Of a stretch of DNA of 64,000 nt, positions 23,647 through 32,992 are shown one piece after another (position 1 is the first letter of the stretch; each line of letters begins with the position of its first letter). A program made the position numbers and the translations under genes. Source of the DNA: Fibrobacter succinogenes (GTDB lineage Bacteria; Fibrobacterota; Fibrobacteria; Fibrobacterales; Fibrobacteraceae); NCBI GenBank assembly GCA_902779055.1, contig CACZAD010000007.1, forward strand, positions 186,001-250,000, in the 5' to 3' direction. The notes below the pieces were generated by a model. The model was not told the DNA's origin. It worked only from the letters and a program-made list of their open reading frames with translations, and did not search any database.

Positions 23647-25749
23647 ATGAAACAAATTGTTTCGGTTTTTGCGTGTGCCGGCCTTTTTGTTGCGGCCAAT
23701 GCACAGGTTTCTCTTCAAACAGCCTCTGGAGCTTTGGAATCGGCCTATGCCGAATGGGCTTCTGATGGTTCCGATAGCTACAACGTCTATTATTCGGGCG
23801 TTGGTGCTAGCGATGTCAAGGTGGATGTCCAGCTCATCCGCAAGTACGGTTCCAAGTACCGTGTTGACGTGGTCGGCCTTAAGGCGGGTAGCTATACGCT
23901 CAAGGTGGCGTCTGTAAAAGGCGGCAAGGAAACTGCTTCGACCACATCAAAGTCGCTGACGGTCAAGGCTCACGACCGTGCCGGTTTTGCGTTCAGCAAT
24001 GGACGTGTTCCGGGGGCTTACAAGGCTGACGGTACGCTTAAGGATGGCGCCGCCGTGATCTATGTTACCGAAAGCACCAAGAATTCGGTGACGATGGAAG
24101 TGACGACGAGCGCCAAGGGGGCAAAGACTTCTTGCGAGGGCGTGCAGGGTATTCTCACTTGCTACAAAAAAGGCTATGAAACGACTCCGCTTGATATCCG
24201 TTTGATTGGCAATGTGACTGATCCGAGTGTTCTTGAGGCGGGAGACTTGATGATTGACCTTGGCAAGTCCGAAAAGTCTTACGTGACGGTGGAAGGTATC
24301 GGTAACGATGCAACGGTAAACGGCTGGGGAATCCGCGTCAAGAATGCGCAGAATGTGGAAATCCGCAACCTGGGCATCATGAATGTCGATTCCGACGAAG
24401 GCGACAACATTGGCTTGCAGCAGAACAATCAGTATGTGTGGGTTCACAACTGCGACTTTTTCTACGGCCATGCGGGTAGCGACAAGGACCAGGTCAAGGG
24501 CGATGGCGCCTTGGATTGCAAGATGTCTACTTACATTACCTTCAGTTACAACCACTTCTGGGATAATGGCAAGTCGAACTTGCTTGGCCTCAAGGAAGGG
24601 ACTAGCGAAGGTTACTACATCACGTATCATCACAACTGGTACGACCATTCCGATAGCCGTCATCCGCGCGTGCGTTATTATAGCGCCCATGTCTACAACA
24701 ACTACTACGATGGCAATGCCAAGTACGGCGCAGGTTCTACGCTCGGTTCGTCCGTATTCATGGAAGCAAACTACTTCCGTAATTGCAAATATCCGATGAT
24801 GACCTCGTTGCAGGGAACCGACGTCTATGCGAGCGGTACCAAGCGCGATCCGACCAATAACGGCACGTTCAGCAAGGAAGCGGGTGGTACAATCAAGGCT
24901 TACAACAACTATATGGAAGGCTCCTACACGTTCATTCCGTATGGTGCAAGCAAGTATGTTCTCAAGGGGACGGAAACCGCAATTGGCGGTATTGATTCCA
25001 AGGTCGATTTTGACGCTTATGTGGTGTCCTCGCGCAATGATCAGGTGCCGTCGAGCGTAAAGTCCTATTCGGGTGAAAACACCTACAACAACTTCGATAC
25101 GGACAAGTCTATCATGTACAGCTACACGGCGGATTCTCCGGAACAGGCTGTGGCGAACGTTCGTGCCTATGCTGGCCGCTTGCAGGGAGGCGATTTCAAG
25201 TGGACGTTTGACAATTCTGTTGATGATGCCTCCTCAGACGTGAACCAGGCGCTCAAAGACGCTCTCATGGCGTACAAGGGCAGCAACGGGGAAGTGATGG
25301 AGTATTCTTCCTCTTCCGTTACCCAGAGTTCTTCATCTTCTTCTGTCATCCTGAGTTCATCGAGCGAAGGATCCAGTGAAAGTTCCTCTAGCGTCATTCC
25401 GGACCCCGATCCGGAATCCTCAAGCTCTTCGGAATCGCCGAAGTCTAGTTCCAGCAGCGAAAAGGTCGAAAGCTCGAGCTCTTCTCAAACGACTGGACTT
25501 GCGAAAGTTATGCCAACAGCTTCTCGCGAAATCTTCTATGATTCCCGCACGGCTCGCCTTGTCATCGGAACTTCCGACGTCACCCGTTTGGATATCGTCG
25601 GTGTCGATGGTCGCCGGGTCCACATGTCCGCTCTCAATTTTGCGGGGAATGCTCGTGTCCTTGACTTGAGTTCTCTCCACGCGGGCATCTATATCGTACG
25701 CCTCTCGACTCCTCTCGGTGCGCAGACCTTGAAGTTCGTGAAAAATTAA
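23647..25749 (+). CDS. Secreted pectate lyase, PL1 family, with Ser-rich linker and T9SS-like tail
   Basis: 700 aa from the ATG at 23647 (GGTGGGA upstream); signal peptide ends near ANA. An FN3-like domain (about 25-115) precedes the PL1 parallel beta-helix. Its motifs are VWVHNCDFFYG, the metal-binding SDKDQVKGDGALD and HPRVRYYS with the catalytic arginine. It cleaves polygalacturonate by beta-elimination. The Ser-rich linker (about 555-620) includes two peptides, SVILSSSSEGSS and SVIPDPDPES, encoded by dispersed-repeat copies at 25344-25374 and 25393-25419. The C-terminus (LDIVGVDGRRVHMS...GIYIVRLS) is a T9SS-like sorting domain. A terminator follows. Confidence 0.92.
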   Translation: MKQIVSVFACAGLFVAANAQVSLQTASGALESAYAEWASDGSDSYNVYYSGVGASDVKVDVQLIRKYGSKYRVDVVGLKAGSYTLKVASVKGGKETASTTSKSLTVKAHDRAGFAFSNGRVPGAYKADGTLKDGAAVIYVTESTKNSVTMEVTTSAKGAKTSCEGVQGILTCYKKGYETTPLDIRLIGNVTDPSVLEAGDLMIDLGKSEKSYVTVEGIGNDATVNGWGIRVKNAQNVEIRNLGIMNVDSDEGDNIGLQQNNQYVWVHNCDFFYGHAGSDKDQVKGDGALDCKMSTYITFSYNHFWDNGKSNLLGLKEGTSEGYYITYHHNWYDHSDSRHPRVRYYSAHVYNNYYDGNAKYGAGSTLGSSVFMEANYFRNCKYPMMTSLQGTDVYASGTKRDPTNNGTFSKEAGGTIKAYNNYMEGSYTFIPYGASKYVLKGTETAIGGIDSKVDFDAYVVSSRNDQVPSSVKSYSGENTYNNFDTDKSIMYSYTADSPEQAVANVRAYAGRLQGGDFKWTFDNSVDDASSDVNQALKDALMAYKGSNGEVMEYSSSSVTQSSSSSSVILSSSSEGSSESSSSVIPDPDPESSSSSESPKSSSSSEKVESSSSSQTTGLAKVMPTASREIFYDSRTARLVIGTSDVTRLDIVGVDGRRVHMSALNFAGNARVLDLSSLHAGIYIVRLSTPLGAQTLKFVKN
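25344..25374 (+). repeat. Dispersed repeat (CTGAG...CGAAGGATCC type) in frame in the pectate lyase linker
   Basis: TGTCATCCTGAG head and GCGAAGGATCC tail; encodes SVILSSSSEGSS. Confidence 0.75.
25393..25419 (+). repeat. TGTCA-type palindrome in frame in the pectate lyase linker
   Basis: GTCATTCCGGACCCC/GATCCGGAATCC palindrome; encodes VIPDPDPES within the Ser-rich linker. Confidence 0.8.
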
Positions 25750-25762
25750 CTTTTGCAATGGA

Positions 25763-25797
25763 CCCCGCTTCGGCGGGGTTTCTCTGTTTTTAGGTAA
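25763..25797 (+). terminator. Rho-independent terminator of the pectate lyase gene
   Basis: CCCCGC-TTCG-GCGGGG stem followed by TTTCTCTGTTTTT. Confidence 0.85.
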
Positions 25798-25934
25798 ACA
25801 TTTCTAATCGAAGTGCCGTTTTTTGAGCGGATTCGCATGTATCTAAATAAATTACATCTATTTCCCCGCATATTATTTAACTTTCATTCGGGATTATATG
25901 GTTGCGGAGATTGGGTGAACCTAAAAGGATGTTT

Positions 25935-28661
25935 ATGAAAAAAGTCTTCGCACTTTTGACTTGTGCTGCTGTAACTTCAGCTATGGCAGTCACTGCAAGC
26001 CGTGTTGGCCCTGTGAGCACATACGGTGAACTCGTCGCAAATGGTGGCAAGCTTTCTGGTTCTTGCCCGGAATACTCTCAAAAGGCTGTTCAGGTCAAGG
26101 GTATGAGCCTCTTCTGGAGCTCGGGCAACACCTATTCTACCGACTTCTACTCTGAAAAGGGCATCAACCGTTTGGTTGACGACATGGGTATCGAAGTTGT
26201 GCGTTTTGCTCTTGGTGCCGCTGACGAAAAGTTCAACAGCTCGGGCCGTTCTTACACGACGGGTGGCGAAGGCTTCCAGAAGGCTTTGCTCAAGTCTGTG
26301 GTGAACGCTGCTATTGACAAAGACATTTACGTGATTATCGACTGGCACATCGAAAGCTCCGATGGCTTTACCGATGACGCTGTCAGCTTCTTTGAATACG
26401 CGGCCAAGGAATATGGCCAGTACAACAACGTGATTTTTGAAATCTGGAACGAACCGACCGGTAGCATGGATGCCGTGAAGCAGCATGCTGATCGCGTGAT
26501 TCCGGTTATCCGTAAGTATTCCGATAACCTCATCCTCGTGGGTAGCCCGGGATGGTCGAGCCAGCCGGATGCTTGCGCTAACGCAGGCATCAACGACAAG
26601 AACTATGGCTGCACGCTCCACTTCTATGCCGCAACTCACTATATGGGCGATGGCGGTTACAACAAGGCTGCTGAAACTGCTATGGGTAAGGGCGTGCCTG
26701 TGTTCGCTACCGAATGGGGTACCGTCAATGCTAACGGTGATGGCCAGCCGGACGAAGGCTCCAGCAACAAGTGGGTAGAATGGATGGCTCAGAAGGGCGT
26801 GTCCTGGACGAACTGGAACGCTTCTGCCATGAACGAAACTTCTGCTGCGTTTGCTAATGCCGTGTTCGAAAATGGTTTCACTTACACCAATTCCGGTAAG
26901 TATGTGAAGGGCAAGCTCGGTGGTGCAACTTATAAGGATTGCGGCCTCCAGAACGGTTCTGCTTCTGAAGAAAGTGGCTTCTCCGCTGGCGTTGCCAATG
27001 GCGCTACGACTTCCATTCTCGATGACATGGAAGATGGCGACCGTTATGGTTACCTCGGTGGTGCTTGGGCTGCTGTCGAAGACCAGGAAAACGGTGGCGC
27101 AAGCTCTATTTCTAACGAAAAGATCCAGGATGACTTTGGCAACACGACCTATAAGGTTGTCTATCCGGTCAGCGGCGACACCAAGAATACGTCCAAGTAT
27201 GTTGCTGCCCTTAAGGATGTTAAGATCGGTAAGGGTTCCCTTACTTACGGTCCGTACATCAAGATGTTCCTCACGCTCTTGAAGGAACCGGCAAAGGATT
27301 CCCCGAAGGCTTATGCAGACTTCTCTAAGTGCAAGACCATCAAGTACAAGTACAAGGGTGCTAGCCACAACTTCGCAATCGAAACGACCGATGTTACCGA
27401 CTACAACTATCACCGCGTAAACAAGGACGCTTCTGAAGGTTGGAAGGAAGTCGAAATTACGACGGACATGTTGAAGCAGGAAACTTGGGGTGACGATTCT
27501 CGCTCCAAGCCGATCAAGATGGAAAACGCAACTCGCCTTTCTTGGGAAATCAAGGGCCTCGAAAAGGTTCCGGACGATATGAACCAGCCCAAGTATCCGT
27601 ACCTCTATGTGGATGACGTGAAGTGCGACGGTCTTACTTTCACTGCTGTTAGCGGTGGTGCTAGCGAAACTCCGAAGTCTTCTTCTAGTGCTGCAGTTGG
27701 TCAGAGCTCTTCTTCTGTTGTTGCTGGTTCTTCTAGCAGCGCAAAGGCAGTATCTTCTTCTAGCGCAATCGTTCCGGGTTCTTCTGCTACGGTAACCTAC
27801 AAGACTGTTGTCGATATCGACGATGTTGAAGATCTTGATGAAGTTCTCAAGACGACAGGTACTTGGTATGCTTATACGGATAAGGAACCGGGTGGAAAGT
27901 CCACTATTTCCAACGTCTATGACCAACAGCTTGGTGGTTATGTGGTTGCCTTCCCGGGTACTGAAGATGCAACGAACGGCACCAAGGGCTTTGTGGGCTT
28001 GAAGGACATCAATTGGGATCAGGGTACCTACACTGAAGCTCCGTTTGTGGCTCTTGGCCTCAATACTAATGCCGATACCTCCAAGGGTATTGACTTGAGC
28101 AAGTGCGGTGCTATCAGCTACCGTTACAAGGGTTCCGCTCATACCTTCAAGGTTCAGGATGGTTCTGTGACGGACTACGCCTACCATGAATATCCGCTTG
28201 AAGATTCCAGGGAATGGAAGACGATGACGATCCTCCTTGACGACATTGCTCAGCCGAACTGGACGCAAGATCCGAAGGATCTCAACTGGGCCGCTATCAA
28301 GAAGATGGCTTGGGAAGTGGTTGGCTACAAGGGCATTGTTTACCAGCCGACCATCAACTTCCTCTATGTAGACGATCTCAAGTGCGTTGAAAATCCGAAT
28401 GTTGGCATCAAGACGGTTGCTCGCGCTGCTAGCGGCATCAAGTTCGGTATGAACGGCGACGTCCTGAATGTGAACTTCAACAAGGCTGGCAAGGCTCGCG
28501 TCCAGGTCTTCGACCTTATGGGCCATGTCGTTGAAAGCTTCAGTGAAAATGTGAATGCCGGTGCAAACCAGTTCTCTCTCAAGAACTTGAGCAATGGCAA
28601 CTACGTTGTTCGCGTCATGATGAACGGTGCAGCAAAGACTGCTCGCATCTCCATCAAGTAA
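25935..28661 (+). CDS. Secreted GH5 endoglucanase with two CBM11-like domains and T9SS-like tail
   Basis: 908 aa from the ATG preceded by AAAGGA; signal peptide MKKVFALLTCAAVTSAMA. The GH5 domain (about 45-330) has the acid FEIWNEP (Glu about 173) and the nucleophile VFATEWG (Glu about 260), the pair that cleaves beta-1,4-glucan with retention. Two similar beta-sandwich modules follow (about 360-600 and 640-810), each starting DDxEDxD/DDVEDLDE, with SKC-x-x-I-x-Y-(K/R)YKG and ending LYVDD-(V/L)KC; they look like CBM11-type glucan-binding domains. A Ser-rich linker separates them. The tail (VQVFDLMGHVVESF...GNYVVRV) is T9SS-like. Tandem terminators follow. Confidence 0.92.
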   Translation: MKKVFALLTCAAVTSAMAVTASRVGPVSTYGELVANGGKLSGSCPEYSQKAVQVKGMSLFWSSGNTYSTDFYSEKGINRLVDDMGIEVVRFALGAADEKFNSSGRSYTTGGEGFQKALLKSVVNAAIDKDIYVIIDWHIESSDGFTDDAVSFFEYAAKEYGQYNNVIFEIWNEPTGSMDAVKQHADRVIPVIRKYSDNLILVGSPGWSSQPDACANAGINDKNYGCTLHFYAATHYMGDGGYNKAAETAMGKGVPVFATEWGTVNANGDGQPDEGSSNKWVEWMAQKGVSWTNWNASAMNETSAAFANAVFENGFTYTNSGKYVKGKLGGATYKDCGLQNGSASEESGFSAGVANGATTSILDDMEDGDRYGYLGGAWAAVEDQENGGASSISNEKIQDDFGNTTYKVVYPVSGDTKNTSKYVAALKDVKIGKGSLTYGPYIKMFLTLLKEPAKDSPKAYADFSKCKTIKYKYKGASHNFAIETTDVTDYNYHRVNKDASEGWKEVEITTDMLKQETWGDDSRSKPIKMENATRLSWEIKGLEKVPDDMNQPKYPYLYVDDVKCDGLTFTAVSGGASETPKSSSSAAVGQSSSSVVAGSSSSAKAVSSSSAIVPGSSATVTYKTVVDIDDVEDLDEVLKTTGTWYAYTDKEPGGKSTISNVYDQQLGGYVVAFPGTEDATNGTKGFVGLKDINWDQGTYTEAPFVALGLNTNADTSKGIDLSKCGAISYRYKGSAHTFKVQDGSVTDYAYHEYPLEDSREWKTMTILLDDIAQPNWTQDPKDLNWAAIKKMAWEVVGYKGIVYQPTINFLYVDDLKCVENPNVGIKTVARAASGIKFGMNGDVLNVNFNKAGKARVQVFDLMGHVVESFSENVNAGANQFSLKNLSNGNYVVRVMMNGAAKTARISIK

Positions 28662-28669
28662 AGACTGAT

Positions 28670-28736
28670 GGCGCTCCTTCGCGGAGCGCTTAAGTAACCA
28701 TCAAAAAACGTCCCGGGTTTTCCCAGGACGTTTTTT
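28670..28736 (+). terminator. Two consecutive terminator hairpins after the GH5 gene
   Basis: First GCGCTCC-TTCG-CGGAGCGC (weak T-run), then AAAAAACGTCC...GGACGTTTTTT (28703-28736), which is symmetric and can work in both directions. Confidence 0.8.
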
Positions 28737-28774
28737 GCATATATGGCAAAGGAGGGCTTGCGCCCTCCCGAAAC

Positions 28775-28804
28775 TGTCACCCCGGACTCCGTTTCGGCAT
28801 CGCC
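28775..28804 (+). repeat. TGTCA-type palindrome
   Basis: TGTCACCCCGGACTCC...GGCATCGCC, slightly decayed in the 3' arm. Confidence 0.8.
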
Positions 28805-28822
28805 TTACACGGTTCCCATTAT

Positions 28823-28850
28823 TGTCATCCCGGCCTTGTGCCGGGATCCC
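28823..28850 (+). repeat. TGTCA-type palindrome
   Basis: TGTCATCCCGGCC...GCCGGGATCCCC; same orientation as the copy at 28775. Confidence 0.85.
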
Positions 28851-29001
28851 CTTACACGGAACTTATTGCAAATCGCGCTGCAGTACTTCGCATTTGGCCT
28901 TTGCCCATTGGGTTCGATGCCTTGCTTATCGCAAGGCATCTATGACAAGGGAGGGCTCACGCCCTCCCTAAAACCTACCTTTTCCCAAAGCACAAAGGCT
29001 T

Positions 29002-30159
<1,158 letters not shown>

Positions 30160-30189
30160 TTATGTAGGCGAGTGAAAGGGCGCCAATGC

Positions 30190-30242
30190 AAATAAAAAAG
30201 ACTCGATTTTCATCGAGTCCTTTTCTGCGGTCGGACAGACTT
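30190..30242 (-). pseudogene. Truncated tRNA-Leu remnant with its terminator (copy 1)
   Basis: Terminator hairpin GACTCGAT-TTTC-ATCGAGTC (30199-30219) followed by GCGGTCGGACAGACTT, the complement of the last 16 nt of tRNA-Leu. The rest of the tRNA is deleted, and the sequence beyond (TTTTGGAAACTC...AAAAATAATTGA) matches that beyond copy 2 at about 32690-32732. It marks the left edge of a direct repeat enclosing the GH5 gene. Confidence 0.7.
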
Positions 30243-30481
30243 TTTTTTGATTTTGGAAACTCAAATTCAAAAATAATTGAAATTTTTTTTCCGAGGGAGT
30301 CACCTCGGTCTTTTATTTTCGTCTTGCCCTGTCTTTGAAAAAATTAAAAGTGTCTTAAATATTGATGGATAAATTGTCAATATGGCAAATTAAATAATTA
30401 TAGCTAAAATTTTTCAAAAAAGTATATTTATTTTCGATATACGCAAATAAGCGTATTGATTGTATCAAAATGGAGTATCGG
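30243..30481 (+). other. AT-rich leader region of the second GH5 gene
   Basis: Contains the hairpin CCGAGG-GAGTCA-CCTCGG (30291-30308) followed by TCTTTTATTTT, a terminator-like structure on the plus strand, then AT-rich sequence. No confident promoter is visible. Confidence 0.5.
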
Positions 30482-32440
30482 ATGAATATAAGAAGTTTTC
30501 TTCTTCCCCTTTTTTTTCTAGGCGTATCCGCTTTTGCGGAACTTCCCACCGCCAAGGACCTTGCCGCCAAAATGGGCTTTGGCATCAATATCGGAAACAC
30601 CATGGAGGCCATCTCCGGCAACACGGATACAGGTGTTATCACATCGGCCGGTCCTGAAGCGTGGGGTGGCAAGTACCCGAACAAGGAATTTATCACGGCC
30701 ATCAAAAATGCTGGCTATTCCACAGTCCGCATTCCAGTTTCTTGGTATGCCCATGCCGACACTGTGAACAACGTTATTCACCAAAGTTGGATGGATTCCG
30801 TGAAAACGGTTGTGGATCTTTGCGTCAATGCTGGACTCTATACCATCATCAACATTCACTGGGATTTTGGCTGGCTCGAAAAGCATATCGATAAAGTGGA
30901 TGCCGCCACCAAGGATCGCGTGAATGCCCGTCAGAAAGCCTTTTGGACGCAAATCGCGACAGCCTTTAAGGAATACGACGAGCATCTCCTTTTTGCAAGC
31001 GCGAACGAACCTGACGTAAACGATCAGGCGGGCGACGAAGCCCATCAGACTCTTCTTCTTTACCATCAGACATTTGTGGATGCCGTTCGCGAGACGGGCG
31101 GAAACAACGCTAGTCGTTCCTTGATTATCCAGGCGGCGAGTACATCCTTTGATCTCGCGTACAGCAAGATGGTGATGCCGACCGATAAAATTTCGGACCG
31201 CTTGATGGCTGAAGTCCATTTCTATCCTTACACTTTTACTTTGATGGATGGGGATGCGGATTGGGGCAAGGCGAGCTACTATTGGGGTGACTACCTTTCC
31301 ACGACAGATCCGGAACGCAATGCTACGTGGTGCGGCAAGGAATTCGTAGATGAAAACTTCGACAAGATGAAGGAAAAGTTCACCTCTAAGGGTATCCCTG
31401 TGGTTATCGGTGAATTTGGGGCGATGAGCCGTTCTAATATTCTCTCCGGGGCCGATTTGGAACTGCACATCAAGGGGCGCGCCCAGTTCTACGGATATGT
31501 AGCGAAGGCCGCCAAAGATCGCGGAATGATTCCCATCACCTGGGAAACCGGTGGAACGGGACCGGGTACCATGACGACGATTTCTACGGCGGACTATACG
31601 GTCTTTGATTACCCAGTGATGAACGCCATCCGCACCGCTTATGGTCTTCCGGAGCTTACCAAGGGCACCGAGACCAATAAAATGCTTGTGGCTACTTACG
31701 ACTACTTTGCGACCGAGGCTGCCAAGGGGGACTCTTCTACGTACGGACAAATCAGTTTTGATGTCGTCAAGTCCGATATTACTCCATACACATCCATTAC
31801 CATTAAGGCGAACATTTCGGGGACAACGTCTAGCGATGGCAAGTACGGCTACACCGGATTCAATGTCGTTACGATGTCCTCCGATGAAAAGGCGGAATGG
31901 CAGTGGCAAGAATTCTCTATCCTGGGGGGCAAGGACCCAGTTTGGGGCAAATGGCATGAATATAAAGTTCCGCTATCCCAAAACATCGCGGATTCGGCAA
32001 CGGCGCTTATCAGTTACAATTCCAAGAAGATTGTCTTCATTGGTATTCAGTCTTACCTTCAGTATTTCAAGGGCTCTGTCGCCATAGACTATATTGCGTT
32101 CAACAAGGCAGACGGTACTGCGGATACTCTTTATTCCTTTAATTCCGGCCTTGCCAATAAAGATGGGGCGGTGACCAAGCTGGAACTCTTGCCTTATAGT
32201 GAAACGCCTTCGGGCTTGATTCCTGCTCGCAGGGCTAATTTCTCCCGTGGATTCGTCATCCGGGATGAAGGTTTCGGCAATTTCACGGTGGTCTCCGATC
32301 GGAATTGCGTGCGCAAGTTTGTCGTGACTGACGCGCTTGGCAAGGTTCTTTCTTCAAAGACTGTGCGTTTGTCTAAAGGCGAAAATAGAATTCGCTTAGG
32401 CGAAGGCGCTTTCGAGAAGGGTTTTGTTGTCGTTAAGTAA
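30482..32440 (+). CDS. Secreted GH5 endoglucanase with C-terminal beta-sandwich and T9SS-like tail
   Basis: 652 aa from the ATG with GGAG 8 nt upstream; signal peptide ends near AFA. The GH5 domain (about 20-375) carries the acid glutamate in SANEPD (about 176) and the nucleophile in VVIGEFGAM (about 311); it probably cuts beta-1,4-glucan or mannan. A beta-sandwich (about 390-545, ending YFKGSVAIDYIAF) may bind carbohydrate. The last 75 residues (FVVTDALGKVLSS...) are T9SS-like. The gene lies between two tRNA-Leu-derived direct repeats (30190-30290 and 32531-32737), which suggests it reached this spot by recombination. Terminator at 32463-32496. Confidence 0.9.
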   Translation: MNIRSFLLPLFFLGVSAFAELPTAKDLAAKMGFGINIGNTMEAISGNTDTGVITSAGPEAWGGKYPNKEFITAIKNAGYSTVRIPVSWYAHADTVNNVIHQSWMDSVKTVVDLCVNAGLYTIINIHWDFGWLEKHIDKVDAATKDRVNARQKAFWTQIATAFKEYDEHLLFASANEPDVNDQAGDEAHQTLLLYHQTFVDAVRETGGNNASRSLIIQAASTSFDLAYSKMVMPTDKISDRLMAEVHFYPYTFTLMDGDADWGKASYYWGDYLSTTDPERNATWCGKEFVDENFDKMKEKFTSKGIPVVIGEFGAMSRSNILSGADLELHIKGRAQFYGYVAKAAKDRGMIPITWETGGTGPGTMTTISTADYTVFDYPVMNAIRTAYGLPELTKGTETNKMLVATYDYFATEAAKGDSSTYGQISFDVVKSDITPYTSITIKANISGTTSSDGKYGYTGFNVVTMSSDEKAEWQWQEFSILGGKDPVWGKWHEYKVPLSQNIADSATALISYNSKKIVFIGIQSYLQYFKGSVAIDYIAFNKADGTADTLYSFNSGLANKDGAVTKLELLPYSETPSGLIPARRANFSRGFVIRDEGFGNFTVVSDRNCVRKFVVTDALGKVLSSKTVRLSKGENRIRLGEGAFEKGFVVVK

Positions 32441-32462
32441 TCGGCATTTCGTAAATCATACC

Positions 32463-32496
32463 AAGGAACCTCGGAAATTATCGGGGTTCCTTTTTT
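32463..32496 (+). terminator. Rho-independent terminator of the second GH5 gene
   Basis: AAGGAACCTCGG...CGGGGTTCC stem and TTTTTT. Confidence 0.85.
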
Positions 32497-32532
32497 ATAG
32501 AGTGGATTTTATGCTTGATTCTATGCGAGAAA

Positions 32533-32563
32533 CAAAAAGACTCGATTTTCATCGAGTCTTTTT
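32533..32563 (-). terminator. Terminator of tRNA-Leu copy 2
   Basis: AAAAAGACTCGAT-TTTC-ATCGAGTCTTTTT, symmetric with T-runs on both strands; nearly identical hairpins accompany copies 1 and 3. Confidence 0.8.
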
Positions 32564-32564
32564 C

Positions 32565-32654
32565 TGCGGTCGGACAGACTTGAACTGTCATGAGATTGCT
32601 CCCACTAGCACCTCAAGCTAGCGTGTCTACCACTACCAATTCCACCACGACCGC
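32565..32654 (-). tRNA. tRNA-Leu(GAG) copy 2 with a 6-nt insertion in the D-loop (possible pseudo-tRNA)
   Basis: Same acceptor, anticodon (TTGAGGT loop), variable and T arms as the intact copy at 34465-34548. TGGTAG is duplicated in the D-loop (GAATTGGTAGTGGTAGACAC), making it 90 nt. The D-loop would be too long for a normal fold, so function is doubtful. Discriminator base A; CCA is not encoded. Confidence 0.65.
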
Positions 32655-32741
32655 GTGGTCCTTAGCGGAACGAACACAAAGATAGTATAATTTTTTGAAT
32701 TTGGAAACTCTAGTTGAAAAATAATTGATTTTTTTTCGGCT

Positions 32742-32790
32742 CTGTCACCCCGGCCTGTCATCCCGGACTCCGTTCCGGGACGGGGTCGCC
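32742..32790 (+). repeat. TGTCA-type palindromes, one truncated and one complete in tandem
   Basis: TGTCACCCCGGCC is broken off and followed directly by TGTCATCCCGGACTCC...GGGACGGGGTCGCC, as if one copy had inserted into another. Confidence 0.75.
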
Positions 32791-32826
32791 ATTCTATAAT
32801 CAAATTGGCACTTTGTGTAAAAAATG

Positions 32827-32857
32827 AAAAAAGACTCGATTTTCATCGAGTCTTTTT
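32827..32857 (-). terminator. Terminator of the tRNA-Leu copy 3 remnant
   Basis: AAAAGACTCGAT-TTTC-ATCGAGTCTTTTT; same hairpin as at 32533. Confidence 0.75.
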
Positions 32858-32858
32858 C

Positions 32859-32927
32859 TGCGGTCGGACAGACTTGAACTGTCATGAGATTGCTCCCACT
32901 AGCACCTCAAGCTAGCGTGTCTACCAC
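32859..32927 (-). pseudogene. 5'-truncated tRNA-Leu remnant (copy 3)
   Basis: Matches the functional tRNA-Leu from its 3' end through the anticodon and variable arms to the D-loop (GTCTACCAC on the plus strand). It then breaks off, lacking the 5' acceptor strand and D-stem, so it cannot fold as a tRNA. Confidence 0.8.
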
Positions 32928-32992
32928 GGCACAAATTTAGTTTAAATGTTTATTCTTGTAAAGGGGGTTGTACGCATTTTTATCAAAAAAAT

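Larger units (their letters stand above)
28742..28907 (-). pseudogene. Degenerate duplicate of the tgt 3' end with its hairpin
   Basis: On the minus strand 28907-28863 reads [14 protein letters not shown]-stop, 12 of 14 residues identical to the end of Tgt ([14 protein letters not shown]-stop at 29046-29002). The hairpin GGAGGGC...GCCCTCC that follows tgt at about 28948-28969 also recurs at 28751-28769. Two TGTCA palindromes separate the copied parts. Only the last 14 codons survive, so this is a relic and not a gene. Confidence 0.65.

Noticed and set aside
25320-25490. CRISPR-like or microsatellite array in the Ser-codon-rich linker
   Set aside because: The repetition comes from serine codons in frame plus two dispersed repeats; there are no regular spacers.
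25977-28526. An 849-codon open frame antisense to the first GH5 gene
   Set aside because: The sense frame has catalytic motifs and a signal peptide; the antisense product has no recognisable features.
30190-32940. Integrative element using tRNA-Leu as attachment site
   Set aside because: Partial tRNA copies suggest attachment sites, but no integrase, excisionase or phage gene lies between them, so duplication and decay is the simpler reading.
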